Below, one piece after another: positions 34,701-46,700 of a stretch of 64,000 nucleotides of DNA (the first letter of the stretch is position 1; each line of letters starts with the position of its first letter). The DNA is from Neostapfia colusana. Taxonomy: Eukaryota; Streptophyta; Magnoliopsida; Poales; Poaceae. Below the pieces are notes generated by a model. It searched no databases and had not been told where the DNA came from. It saw only the letters and a list, made by a program, of their open reading frames with translations. The stretch is taken from NCBI GenBank assembly GCA_030760725.1, contig JASWHV010000010.1:37267760-37331759 (forward strand), written 5' to 3'. The translations under genes were made by a program, and so were the position numbers.

Positions 34701-37700
34701 GAGCTCTCCGGCGAGGTCCCTCAGCGGCAGAGCGCGGGCGGCGGGAGGTTGACGAAGGGGGTGGACCCCAGCTGTCAGCGGCAGATATTTTAAATCGGGA
34801 TCGGGCTGCGGCCGGGATCGGGTGTGCTGGCGCGCAAAAACCTTGTGGGCCGCGGTGTGCGGTCGGCTCCACGCTTAACACGTGTCCCCGCGGACCCCGG
34901 TAGATTTAAACTTTTTCCCCGATTTTCAGATTTCATTCAAATTTCAAATCCTCATAACTTTGGCTAGAAAGCTCCAAATCGAGTTAACCAAATTTTGTTG
35001 GATTCAGCTCTCTGAGTACTTTCCAGCAAATCAAAATTCACTTCATGAAAATACTTATTTCTCCAGAATTAATTCCTCAAAATTTAAAGTGTTTGGAATT
35101 TTAACTGGAGAATCCTTAGGTGGGAAATCCTGAAATTTTGCTGCAATGTTCACCAAAATATCCCTGAACTACCATAAAAGTTTCAGATCCATTTGAGATT
35201 ATTTGATCCACCTAATGGTGTGATTAGTGAAACTGTTCCAGAGAAAATAGAAAATATTCAGAAACATTTTCAGAATTCTCTCTGAAATTATTTAGCTCAT
35301 ATCTTTAGCTAGGAACCTTAAATTAAGTGAGACCAACTCCATTAGAACCCTCTGAAAATCTAGTTTTCAGAAAGTCATAGTTTGTTTCATGAAAATCCTT
35401 AGAACACCCTAAGAGCCTTCAATTAAGGTCAAGTAGATAATTAATTGTGGAGGGCTCAAATGAGCTTTGCTGCAACTAAAACTTGACCAAGTCTCTGTTT
35501 AGGTTGTAGCCAAGCCACAGAAGAAGTTTCATAGTCATTGAGTCTGTCTAGTGGGACTTATAAGCTTCACAAGTTCAAACTTAATACAAATGCATTTAAA
35601 TTAATACATGTATGTCTTATATCATGTAGTCGCTAAGATCGAGGAGGAACCCGAAGTCCTAGACTTCGTTACTCCCGAGGAGCAGCTAGCCTACGACCAA
35701 GAGCAGCAAGGCAAGCTCTGGTTTGCATTAACCTTTTTACAAATTTTTATTGTTTTGAGCACTTACTTGAGTACCATTAATACTTGCGTTAGAGTCTTGT
35801 TTGGAAACCCAATTGCATAGCCAGGAAAACCATGGGTTGGGTTTAGGATTGCAAACCCCGTTAGCTACTGCAATGCTAAGATAGTGTAGGATTCGGTACA
35901 AGTCGAGTAGTTGAAACTACTCGCGAGCATAGGCTAGAGGCACTCGACTCGGGTAGAGATAGCAAATGATACACATGGCAAGAAAAATGAGACCGAGCGG
36001 AGAGTAAGGGCAGCAGGACTTTGGGGCCTGTGTGCTATAGCTCCGCTTGTGTCGATTGAGGGCCAAGCCGTGTGCGGGCCTGTTGAACAAGCTAGAACAG
36101 TACCGGAGACCTACCGGCTATATGGGAACCGAGAAACCGATGTAACTCGGGTAGCTGGGTATTGAGTGTAATACCCCCAAAATCCTGTTAAGAGGGGAAT
36201 TTAAAAATTTTTGGACGTGTTGCATGTTTTGCAACAATTTAAATTCGAACTGGAATTCAATTTAAACTTAAAACAGAAAAGAAATAGAAAAAGAAAAAGG
36301 AAAATAGAAAAAAACCGGCCAGTGGGCCGAAACCCACCAGCCGGCCCACCCAAACCCCGCGCCAGCCCGCAGCCGCGTGCGCCCCCTTCTTCTTCCTCGC
36401 TCCGGCGCCGCGATCGGCCGGGACTCTCTCACCCGAATCAAAACCGATCGGGAATTCTCGCGTATCCCAGCCGATTTACGGACCCCGAAGACTCCAGCTC
36501 GATCTAAACCAACCCGCCGCCCTCCCCCGTCTATAAAAACCCCGGCCTCGTTCTGTTTTTCCCACGCGATCCGCCGTTTTTACTCCGGTGAGAACCCGAG
36601 CCCCTCCGGCGAATTCTGGCCGATCTACGCTCGGAAATTCCGATCTAACTCGCTGGTCTTGATCCACCGCCTCCGGGGAACCTTGCTGGTGCAGAAAACT
36701 TGGTGACTTGCGGTTCAAACACAGCGCCGACGAGCCTTCCAGGACCTCCTAACTCAAGAAAACCCCCGAGGTGAGATCCCCGACCTCCCCTCTACCGATC
36801 TATGCCATAAAATCACAGTTCTAGGAAGAATTTACGAAGATCCGGAACTCTCCGGCGAGATCGCCGCCTCCCGTCGCCGTGCGCCGCCAGCAGCGCCGCC
36901 CGCGCTCGATCAGAGCGACGTGGCCGCTTGTGCGCCGTTTATTTTAAATCGCACGGTAGAGTTTAAATTCCCGCGTACCGGTTCGACGTTATAATCTCAG
37001 CCGTCTGTTTTAAATCGGACGGTCCACGTCAGCCCCGCGTTATAAAGACTGGAAATCTTACGTGCTACCCCCTGGGGTTCTCGGGAAATAAGAGCTATCC
37101 CCGAAAACTTCTGATCTAGCCCCTGGAACTTCAGAAAATCATGTAAATTCATTTAAAAATCAGTTTTAGCCCCTGGACTTAATAAAAATTAGGAAAAACT
37201 CCTCTGTTATGAGTAGCTAGACCCCTGAAAATTGATAAATAATATTATAGACCCTGTAGTGGGGTGAGTTTACGTTTTTAACCCTGTTTGATATTTAATT
37301 TAGGAAATTGAATATGTGACTAGTATTTAAAATTTAAAAAGTGGGACAAACATATTGTCAAAATTAAATTAAAAACTTTCTCAGTACTTAGAAAACTTTG
37401 GAGTGAGATAAAAATAGATTTTTGGCTGAAATGAATCTGTTTAATTCATTATTCACATTTATTAGTTATAGGGACACATTTTTAAGTAAAGAATAGTTCT
37501 GAAAATAGGGAAAATAAATGTAAAATAGTTTACATCAGAGTAAAAGGTCAAAAATATATTATTAAATATTTTAGATCAGAACCTATTCTGTTTAGATGAT
37601 GTGTCTTATTATTTTCATAATAAAGTTCACATAGGAAATAAATCTTAAAATATAGCAACTAGTAAATGATAAATGAAGTTTCTAAAATCCAAAGAATTCA

Positions 37701-40700
37701 GTTTAGGGTTGGTAGAAATTCTGAAGACACATATGGAGTAGGAAAATACCTTTCATGCATACTTGGTAGTTAAAAGGTGTAGTAATTAAATATAAGGAAT
37801 TTATTTAAATTGGAAACTCATATATATAGTATGTAAGCATAAATGGGAATACAAAAGTAGGAATCATATACACGTGATTAAAAGTACATGTAAGCCAAAG
37901 ATCAACACACATAGAGTAACCACAACACATATAACTGTAAATGACTTTCATAAATGTGAATGTGTGGTTTGTATGAAGTGGAAGTGTGAACTATGTCTTA
38001 TGGATTGTTGTTTTTCTTTTGCTATGTGTGATGGTATGATGTAGAACCTGCTCAAGAGCAAGTTATTCCTTTCCAAGATCAGGACTACCCATTTCAAGAG
38101 CAGCAAGAAGGAGGCAAGTGTCCTTGACCACTTTGATCCTATACTATGATGTTTAGATAGAATTATTGCATTGTCAAGTTAAATATGAAGCCCATGCTAG
38201 GAAATTTCCCTAGAATTGCATTACCTTGTTTCCTAGTAGCTTGGGTTGGGATTTATTTTATCATGTCATTTATTATTATTCATATGCTTAGCCATGCTTA
38301 GAATGGGATATTTGGGATATGAGATCATCAGTTTATTTTACCATACTCTTGAATGAGATATTGTGAGTTATGTAGAGGTAGGGATCAAGGCAAGTTGGAT
38401 GTTTTGGTTGTGTGCTTGGTGCGCGAGACTCGGGTTTGTGTTTAGTACTTGCCTGGATCCTAAGGACCGGTTCATGGAGCATGTAACCTGGCTTTACCGT
38501 GCCAACCACATGCTGATATGGGGCAGCTTGGCCAATTAATTAGGTGTATCCCCGGCATAGTATGGGTGTGTTGGATGGTGCGGGGAATAGGTATCAGCTG
38601 GACTACCATATGAACCGCAAGGCTCAAGAGGGGGCCACTGCAGCGGGGTTGGAGCCTCTTGTATGCTGTTAGGGGTGAAACCTCAGTGGGCCCACGCTCG
38701 TCGGGAATCCCTTTGTAAAGGCTTTGTAGTGATCTCCTGGCTACACACCTGGGAAGTGTGAATGTGGTTCGTAGCCACTGGCATAATGGAGGTTCTTTTA
38801 GTCCACCCGGCAACGGGGGATGAAATCACTACATGTGGGTACAGTGGTGCAAACTCTGCAGAGTCAAAACTGTCATGACAGCTGTGCTCACGGTCAAGAG
38901 CGGCTTGGACTTATTCATGATTAGAGGAGTGATGGTTTTGGGAAGTTGTGGATGTTAAGAGGGGAGCTTAACATTGGAAATCATGTTATGGTTATTTGAT
39001 TATGATGATGGGATGGGAGATTGGGACCATTTCACCTGTGTAGTAATGTAGGTGCTTAATAAGCTAAGGTGATAGGTATTAATTGCATAGTGCTTTAACC
39101 ATGAGTTCAACCTTCCCTTGTTCTAGCCTTGCATGACATAACTTTCCCACACTTGCTGAGTACCATCGGTACTCAACCTTGCATATTTGTTGGTTTATAT
39201 TGCTGCTCAGGTCAAGATAATGAGGTGGTGTATAATGACCAAGATTTTGGACCCGAAGAAGGTTTCTAGGTTCATGGAGACCCCCGGGCAACGCATGTGA
39301 CGGACCGCTCAAGAATAATATTCCGCTGCTAGTTTATTTACTTATGATGAACTTATTATTGTCCATCGAGACATTTGCTATGTAAGACTTATTTATACTC
39401 GACACCTGGCTTGTAATAAATAATGCTTCACTATTTGTCATCACATGTATGAGAAAATGATCCTGGCATACACGTGATATTCACTTGGTTGTTCTTCGGA
39501 AAAACCGGGTGTGACATTGAGGCATTGCCCGTCGTTCAGAGGGTAGGTTGAGAGCTTGAGGTGTAAATCGGCTGGCAGCATGGAGTTGCGCGTGCAGAGA
39601 CCTCTTGCTCAGGACGATGGGACCGGTTCAATATTTGGCTGACGGGTGAAAGGTAGTTGCGTACGGCGTCCGTAATGGTTGTTGTAGGCAACATCGAGTA
39701 CGGGCGTACGTGACGGGTTGTTCGGGTAACCCTGCAGGTGTAAATCGATTATAATCGCCGTCCCTCATGGTCAGTGAGTACCACTTGTTCACTGTACCGT
39801 GACGTAGAAAGAACAGGCTAGATGCATGTTAAAATGTTGCTGATTGAAAGATGGACTTGATTGCTAATGATTTGTTGTAGTTTAGAGCTAACTAAAGTTC
39901 TTTTCAACTTTGGGCAAAGTACATGAGAGAAATGCGTTTCTTGTTTGATTGCGGCTCTCTCATGTGCCTTAGATTAAGGTTCTCCACAACCTGCTACTAA
40001 AACTTGAAAGTAAGATTCTACTAATTGGGCGAGTCCTTGCAAATGACTTTTACCTCATGTAACCCATCACCCCTCATGTAGAAGTTCCATGTTTAGGTGA
40101 CACGGGTCAGACTTGCTGAGCCTTCGTGCTCACTGCTTGTGTTTGAAGCTTTTGCAGGGTTCTATGAGGAAGGGACTCCCGAAGAAGAGACGGAACCCCA
40201 GGAGGGGAACCCCGTCGAGTAGGAATCGTGCACGCCGCAGAGTTAGTGTGCGTGTGTGCTAGCAAGGACACGTTCAAGGGCTGAACATGGAACTGATGCA
40301 TAGTCTACGCCCGCGAGTGTAGACTGGACTTATTTTGATCTAAACATGTTCATAAACTTGTTTATGTATTAAAATCTCACTTCCGCTTTGTACCTCTGAC
40401 GTGTGTTATACGGTACTGTGCAACGCAGCACCCCTCAGCGTGATCCTGGCTCGACAAGACCGTGGGGTCGTGTCAGCGCTGGTATCAGAGCTCGCTTGAG
40501 GTTTAACGCACTACAAAGGTCATCTTTTTCAAAAATCCAGTGAGGAACGAGTTAGTAGCCCGTATAAGGATGTTATTAGCATATAGAAAGTGGCATACTA
40601 ACCTATTTGTCTATGTCGGAAAATCGTGCATCTCGGGACGTTTATGTCTTGGGGGGTGAACGTAAGTGCTGTCCACCAGTGCGCACAAGCTTAAGGGTGG

Positions 40701-43700
40701 AGCCCCACGGGTGGAAGGTAACCCGACCCGCTTTGATATCCTCTGCGACTCTTCATGTCGTTTGGGGTATTCAAGCAACGTCTGTCCCTGGCATGCGTGG
40801 TGCAACTTGGGAGACCCCGTCACCTGGTCTGAAACGTGAACACGTAACTCAAGGCGTGTTTGGCTTGAGAACATCCGGGCGAGTGATGATGGCCGGGTGT
40901 ACGAACTGTATGGATTCCGGGCTCGGTGTGCAGCCGAGTCTGACGATTGCTTGAGTTTCTGCAGGTAGCCTGACCACGAAACGGTAGACGTGTAGTATCT
41001 GTGTGCGAGTGACGTTTAGTGCCACTGAAATAACGAAGCCGGCTAAGTCCGGTATAGGTTGTTCTTTGTGAGGACGTAGTACCGACATAATCTGGTGACA
41101 CATCGACGCCACACCCATCTAAATGAACAACTTCATTGTAAAAACTTGAAGGTTTTGATCCAAAGCACTAAAACTTGATGTAACTCTTTCCCTTAATCAG
41201 GATATTCAAAGTTATCAAGTTTTCAACTTATAGGTTGTTAAGGACAGAGCACTCTGTTTTCAGCTGAATTAAGGCTGAAGTTAGTCAGAGGTTAGAGATT
41301 GAGTTATTTCGAGCTTGGGGTCATATGATACTTCTGTAAAGCTTTGGAAGAGCTTTACAACTTTTCTGTTGAGGTCCAGAGGTGTTTCATCCATTAACAA
41401 TTTGAAAAATGCAGTAGGGTTGAAACTGTCCAGAAAACAGGGCAGAGCAAACACTCTCTGTAAACTCTGTGTAAATTGAGTATAACTTCCTGCATAAAAA
41501 TCCAAAAATAGAAAATGAGGTAGTTCTGGAAAGCTTATGATATAGGTTACAACTTTGTAACAGAAGTTTTTGTCATATTTGGAGCAGAATTAACTGGAAT
41601 TCTTGGATCAAATCAGTTCCTAAAGCAGGGAGGTGCTGTCCAATTTTCTCCAGAAATTCTGTTAAATTTGTCATCTCATAACTTTTGAACCAGGACAGAT
41701 ATTAGGCCAAGCAAATACTTTCTGGAAAGCTATTGAAGTTAGATTTAACTTTGATGTTGAGTTCCAGAACTAGTTTTGCATTTAACATGGCCTAAATCAG
41801 GTTGAGATGGAAACTGATCAGGGCTGTCATGTGAACAGCAGATCAGCAGTCAAATTTGTTTAAAATTTGAACTATGTTTCCAAGTTTTATGGGTTCAATG
41901 ACATGTCTTATGTTATAACTCAATGGTTTACTGTTTAAATAAATATTTGACATTTCTCAAATATATTTTTACAGATGACAGCAGATAAGCAGTTGGAGAA
42001 CGGGTGGGTGGTGTCCCACTGTTCTCACCGCAACGGCTATCCGGAGGCATTGAGGCAGATGCTTCAATATTTCGGATACAACAAGATGCCGCAGTACTTC
42101 GCCAAGGAAGAAGGCGAAGAGGGGAACAAGACGTGGATGATCCATGTCGAAGTCCCTGCAGGACCCACGCCACCCGGTTGGGTGCCCTTCACCGTTACGG
42201 TGAGAGGTAGGCAACCGGAAGGGATGTGGCAAGTGGCAGCCCGTGACACCATGTCACGTTTCTGCCAACTACACGTGCAGGCTATGGAGGGCACTCCATA
42301 TGAACTCGTTCCGCTGGAGGGACGGGCTCAGCATGTGTGGGAAGAGAGATACCTGGAGGCAACGGACCCGAGTTGCCCAAGGTACAACCCCGCGGAGGCA
42401 AATCTCAGCCTCCAGATGAGGGCGGGAAACGCCGTGATGGACAGCCAAGCTGTTCATACGGAGCATCTCGCCACGAATCTCAAGGAGAGCACGAGCCGGG
42501 GAGACCATTTTGAGAGTGCTCACAGCGCACTCCACAATGTGCTCCTCCCGATGATCAAGCGACTGAATGAACAGCACAATCAGTTGCATCGCCTGAAGAA
42601 GGCGAAGAAGAAGAGCCGTGTCGACATCGCGGCATTGCAAGAACTGGTACAGAATCTGACCCAGCAGAACGAGGAACTTACTCAAGAGCGGGATGATGCT
42701 ATTGAGGAAGGGCAAGGCTGGGAAGAAGATTCCAACCAGGCCATGGACGAGGTGCATGCTTTGCAGGACCTCGTACCTCCAGTATTGGGCATACCGGTGG
42801 TCTTGGGTCTTCCAGCAATGGGAGAACCCGGGATGGGAGAAGAGGTGGTAGATCCAGAGCCACCAGCAGAGGTACCGGTGGAGGACAACCCGCAGGAGGT
42901 CGAGTTCTACTCCGAGTAGGGGGTTACAGATTCCAAATAGGGCAGCTAGGGTAGTGTAACCCAACTTTTGTAATCGGTGAAATGTCGTGTAGACAGTAGC
43001 ATATGTATAGGTAGTGACGTCATGAGCACGACTTCTCGGAGACCCGAGAATAATGTATCTTGTATAAAGTTTATGCTTTATCAATATATGTGAATGTTGT
43101 GCAAATTAATCATGTGTCACTTCAATACCTACCGTTGCATAGGGAATTTTAAGTAAGACATGTGCTAATCGCTGCTGTTTTGAATTTCAGAATGACGCGT
43201 ACTCGTGCCAACCCTGATGTTGGGGGCTAGCCAAGGGGGAGAGACCTCCCAACCACCTCCTGAAGACTCCTCGGGACAGCAGCAGCAACAGCATCAGCAA
43301 ACACCGCCACTGCCACTGCCAACGGTTACATTGGCCGATATCTTCGCGGCAATGGCAGGTCCACATCAGCAGCACACGGAGTTGCTGCAGACTCTCATAG
43401 CTAATACGTCTCGCCCAGAGAGACGAGAGACGTCAAGATCGTGAGGAGCGTCAACAGAGCTCCTACTCCGACTTCCTGGCTACTCATCCCCCGGTATTCT
43501 CAAGGGCGGATGAACATCTTGACGTGGACAACTGGCTCCGCGCAATAGAGATGAAGTTCGGGCTACTCCAGATAAGTGAGCAGCGCAAGACTCAGTTCGC
43601 GGTCCAGCAGCTCCAAGGATCCGTGAGCGCGTGGTGGGCCAACTTCTGTGCTTCACAGCCCACCGACCGAGTGATGACCTGGACGGAGTTCTGGACGGCC

Positions 43701-46700
43701 TTCAGGGCCTATCATATACCGCCAGGTTTGATGAAGAGGAAGACACAGGAGTTCTTACACCTGCAACAAGGGAGCCAGAACGCGCTGGAATACTCCATAG
43801 CATTCAACGATCTCGTGCTCTACACGTCGTATCACGCAGATACTGACGAGAAGCGGCGGGACCACTTTTACCAGGGGCTTAACCCGCTCCTGAAGGAAAA
43901 GTTGGCGACGTTCAATCGCGGCAGCCTCAACGACATCATTGATGCTGCGATTGTTCAAGAGGACTCCGGCAAGGAGTTAGCGGCGGCGGAGCGAAAACGA
44001 AGCGCGCCGCAGAGCAGTGGAGAAGGAGGCGGTCCTTCTCAGAAGTTTTGGATGGTGAATCGCCCACCATCAGGTCCACGCTGGCAGCCACCACAGCAGT
44101 CGATGCCGTTCCGCAGTCGGCCGTACTCTTCACCGGCATTCAGGTCGGCACTGCCAGTACCACCTCCGCAACAACAGCAGCAGCGGGCGATGCCGCGTGC
44201 GTATGCACCTCAGCAGCGCATGCCGGGCTTTCATCCCCTGAGCACTACACCAGCAGCGGCCAGGCCACACTTCACGAGCACTTGCCCGGAGAGGCAAGGC
44301 GGCGGAGTAGCACCGCAGTTTCCGGGGAGGAATCAACCCCGGAACCGTACTAATGCGCGGCGGGCAAACCCTAGGCCCGGCACCGTCCACCAGCTTGCCA
44401 TAGAGGACGTGCCGGAGGGCGAGCCAATCCTTGCGGGCATGTTCCAACTCCACCAGCATCCCGCTATAATACTGTTTGATTCAGGCGCCACGCATAATTT
44501 TATTAGCCAAGCTTTCATTGCTAAACACAGCTTGCCAATACTACCCACCGATAGTCCATATTTAATTTGTTCACCGGGTGAGAAGATTTCAGCAAACGTA
44601 ATGGTTTCCAAAGCACCATTATGCTTAGCGGGTAGAGTGTACCCCACGTCTCTCATTATCTTATAGGGACAGAAGGTCGATATCATCCTAGGGATGTCGT
44701 GGTTAACCCGCCACGGCGCTGTTCTAGACACCGTCCTTCGAGTCGTGCACTTAAACTCAGAGGTGCACGGGTCTCACTCATTATTTCTGGACAGTCCAGA
44801 AATAAAACTTCCAAGTGTCTATCAAGCCACAACCATCAGATTGGAAGATATTCCAGTAGTCCGAGAGTTCCCTGATGTGTTCCCGGATGATTTACCGGGA
44901 ATGGCACCCGATAGAGAGGTGGAGTTCAAGATTGAACTTGCACCAGGAACCATGCCAATATCCCGAAGGCCGTACAAGATGGCGCCCAAGGAATTGGCTG
45001 AACTAAAGACTCAGCTCACGGACCTCCTGGAAAAGGGTTTTATTAGGCCGAGCTCCTCGCCATGGGGCTGTTCGGCATTATTTGTGAAGAAGAAGGATGA
45101 GACGTTGCGTCTTTGCGTGGACTACCGTCCATTAAATGCCGCAACCATCAAGAACAAGTACCCGTTGCCACGGATCGACATGTTGTTTGATCAGTTGGTC
45201 GAAGCACAGATCTTTTCCAAGATGGACTTAAGATCCGGGTACCATCAGATTAAGGTAAGGGCGGAGGACATTCCAAAGACTCTTTCTCAACAAGGTACGG
45301 ACTTTATGAGTATCTGGTCATGTCCTTCAGCCTCACCAATGCTCCAGCTGACTTCATGTACTTAATAAACTCGGTATTCATGCCGGAGCTGGACAAGTTT
45401 GTCATGGTCTTCATCGACGACATTCTGGTATATTCCAAGTCGGAGGAAGATCACAAGAAACACCTGCGAATAGTCTTACAACGGCTGCGGGTTCACAGGT
45501 TATACACGAAATTCAGCAAATGCAAGTTTTGGATATCGCAAGTGCCTTTTCTCGGGCATATCATCTCAGCGGAGGGTATCGCTGTAGACCCGAGCAAGAT
45601 CACTCAAGTGCTGAATTGGAAATCCCCGAGAACTGTTCACGAGGTGCGGAGTTTCCTTGGACTCGCGGGATATTATCGGAGGTTCATTCCGAACTTCTCG
45701 AAGATTGCTAAGCCTATGACGGAGTTGCTAAAGAAGGCTACCAAATATGTTTGGAGTCCAGTGTGTGAAGCAGCATTCAAGGCTTTAGTCAAGCACCTGA
45801 CATCAGCACCGGTTTTGGCGCAGCCAGACAAAACAAAACCGTTCGATGTGTACTGCGATGCATCCGGCATTGGGCTCGGATGTGTGCTGATGCAAGACCG
45901 AAGGATGGTCGCATATGGGTCATGGCAGCTTAGAAACCATGAGCAAAATTATCAAACTCACGATTTGGAGCTCGCTGCCGTGGTACTTGCACTCAAGATG
46001 TGGAGGCACTACCTACTCGGTAACCTCGTACATTTATATACCGACCACAAAAGCCTCAAGTACATATTCACTCAGAAGGAGCTGAACATGAGGCAGCGAA
46101 GATGGTTAGAACTGATAAAAGATTACGAAATAGAGATCCATTATCATCCGGGCAAGGCAAATGTAGTGGCAGATGTGCTGAGCCGCAAGTCACACGTCAA
46201 CAATCTGACCATCACACCGTTGGAAGAGAGCGAACCACCACTACATGTGATTCCACACGGAGCTCTCTACAACTTAGCTTTGATCCCCACCATCCGTGAA
46301 GAGATAGCGGCAGCCCAGAAGAATTACAAGGGCATGTCACATTTGCGGAGACGTGTAGACAGTGGGGAGCTGAAATGTTTCCGGAAGGACGAAGACGGCG
46401 TCCTATGGTTGAAGGACCGGATCGTCGTACCCCGTAATCCGGAATTACGGAAGAAGATCTTTGATGAGGCTCACTTGTCAAATTTTTCTATTCGCCCTGG
46501 GAGCAACAAAATGTATCAAGAACTCAGAAGCAAGTTTTGGTGGACACGGATGAAGCGGGAAACTGCAAAATACGTGTCCAAGTGTGATACATGTCGAAGG
46601 GTGAAGGCAGACCATATGCGGAAACCGGGACTGCTAAAACCACTGGGCATTCCTGCCTGGAAGTGGGAGGACGTGAGCATGGATTTCATCGTCGGTTTAC

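Larger units (their letters stand above)
36167..39516 (+). mobile_element. E1: solo LTR of family E inside the A2 5' LTR
   Basis: 3350 bases, TGTAATACCCCC to CGGGTGTGACA, flanked by an exact target repeat TTGAG (36162-36166 and 39517-39521). Same strand sense as A2. It contains TATAAAA (36532), a strong exon 1 donor (CCGAG then GTGAGA, 36771), the two acidic-ORF exons and AATAAA at 39415. The long AT-rich middle (37100-38000) has no ORF of note. Confidence 0.93.
35630..40222 (+). pseudogene. LTR acidic ORF, exons 2 and 3, in the A2 5' LTR (intron split by E1)
   Basis: Exon 2 (35630-35710) reads AKIEEEPEVLDFVTPEEQ and ends CAAG before GCAAGC. Exon 3 (40158-40222) after TTTTGCAG reads FYEEGTPEEETEPQEGNPVE and stops early at TAG, where the solo LTR has TGG. 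The stem-loop is at 40117-40132, 25 bases before the acceptor. E1 lies 452 bases into the intron. In this copy an ATG at 35608 is in phase with exon 2 but lies in the intron side of the acceptor. Confidence 0.45.

Noticed and set aside
40162..40258. Arg/Lys-rich 32-codon ORF starting ATGAGGAAGGG in exon 3 of family A
   Set aside because: It looks like a nuclear localisation signal (PKKRRNPRRG), but it is the +1 phase of the acidic exon and is not kept in families B, C or E.
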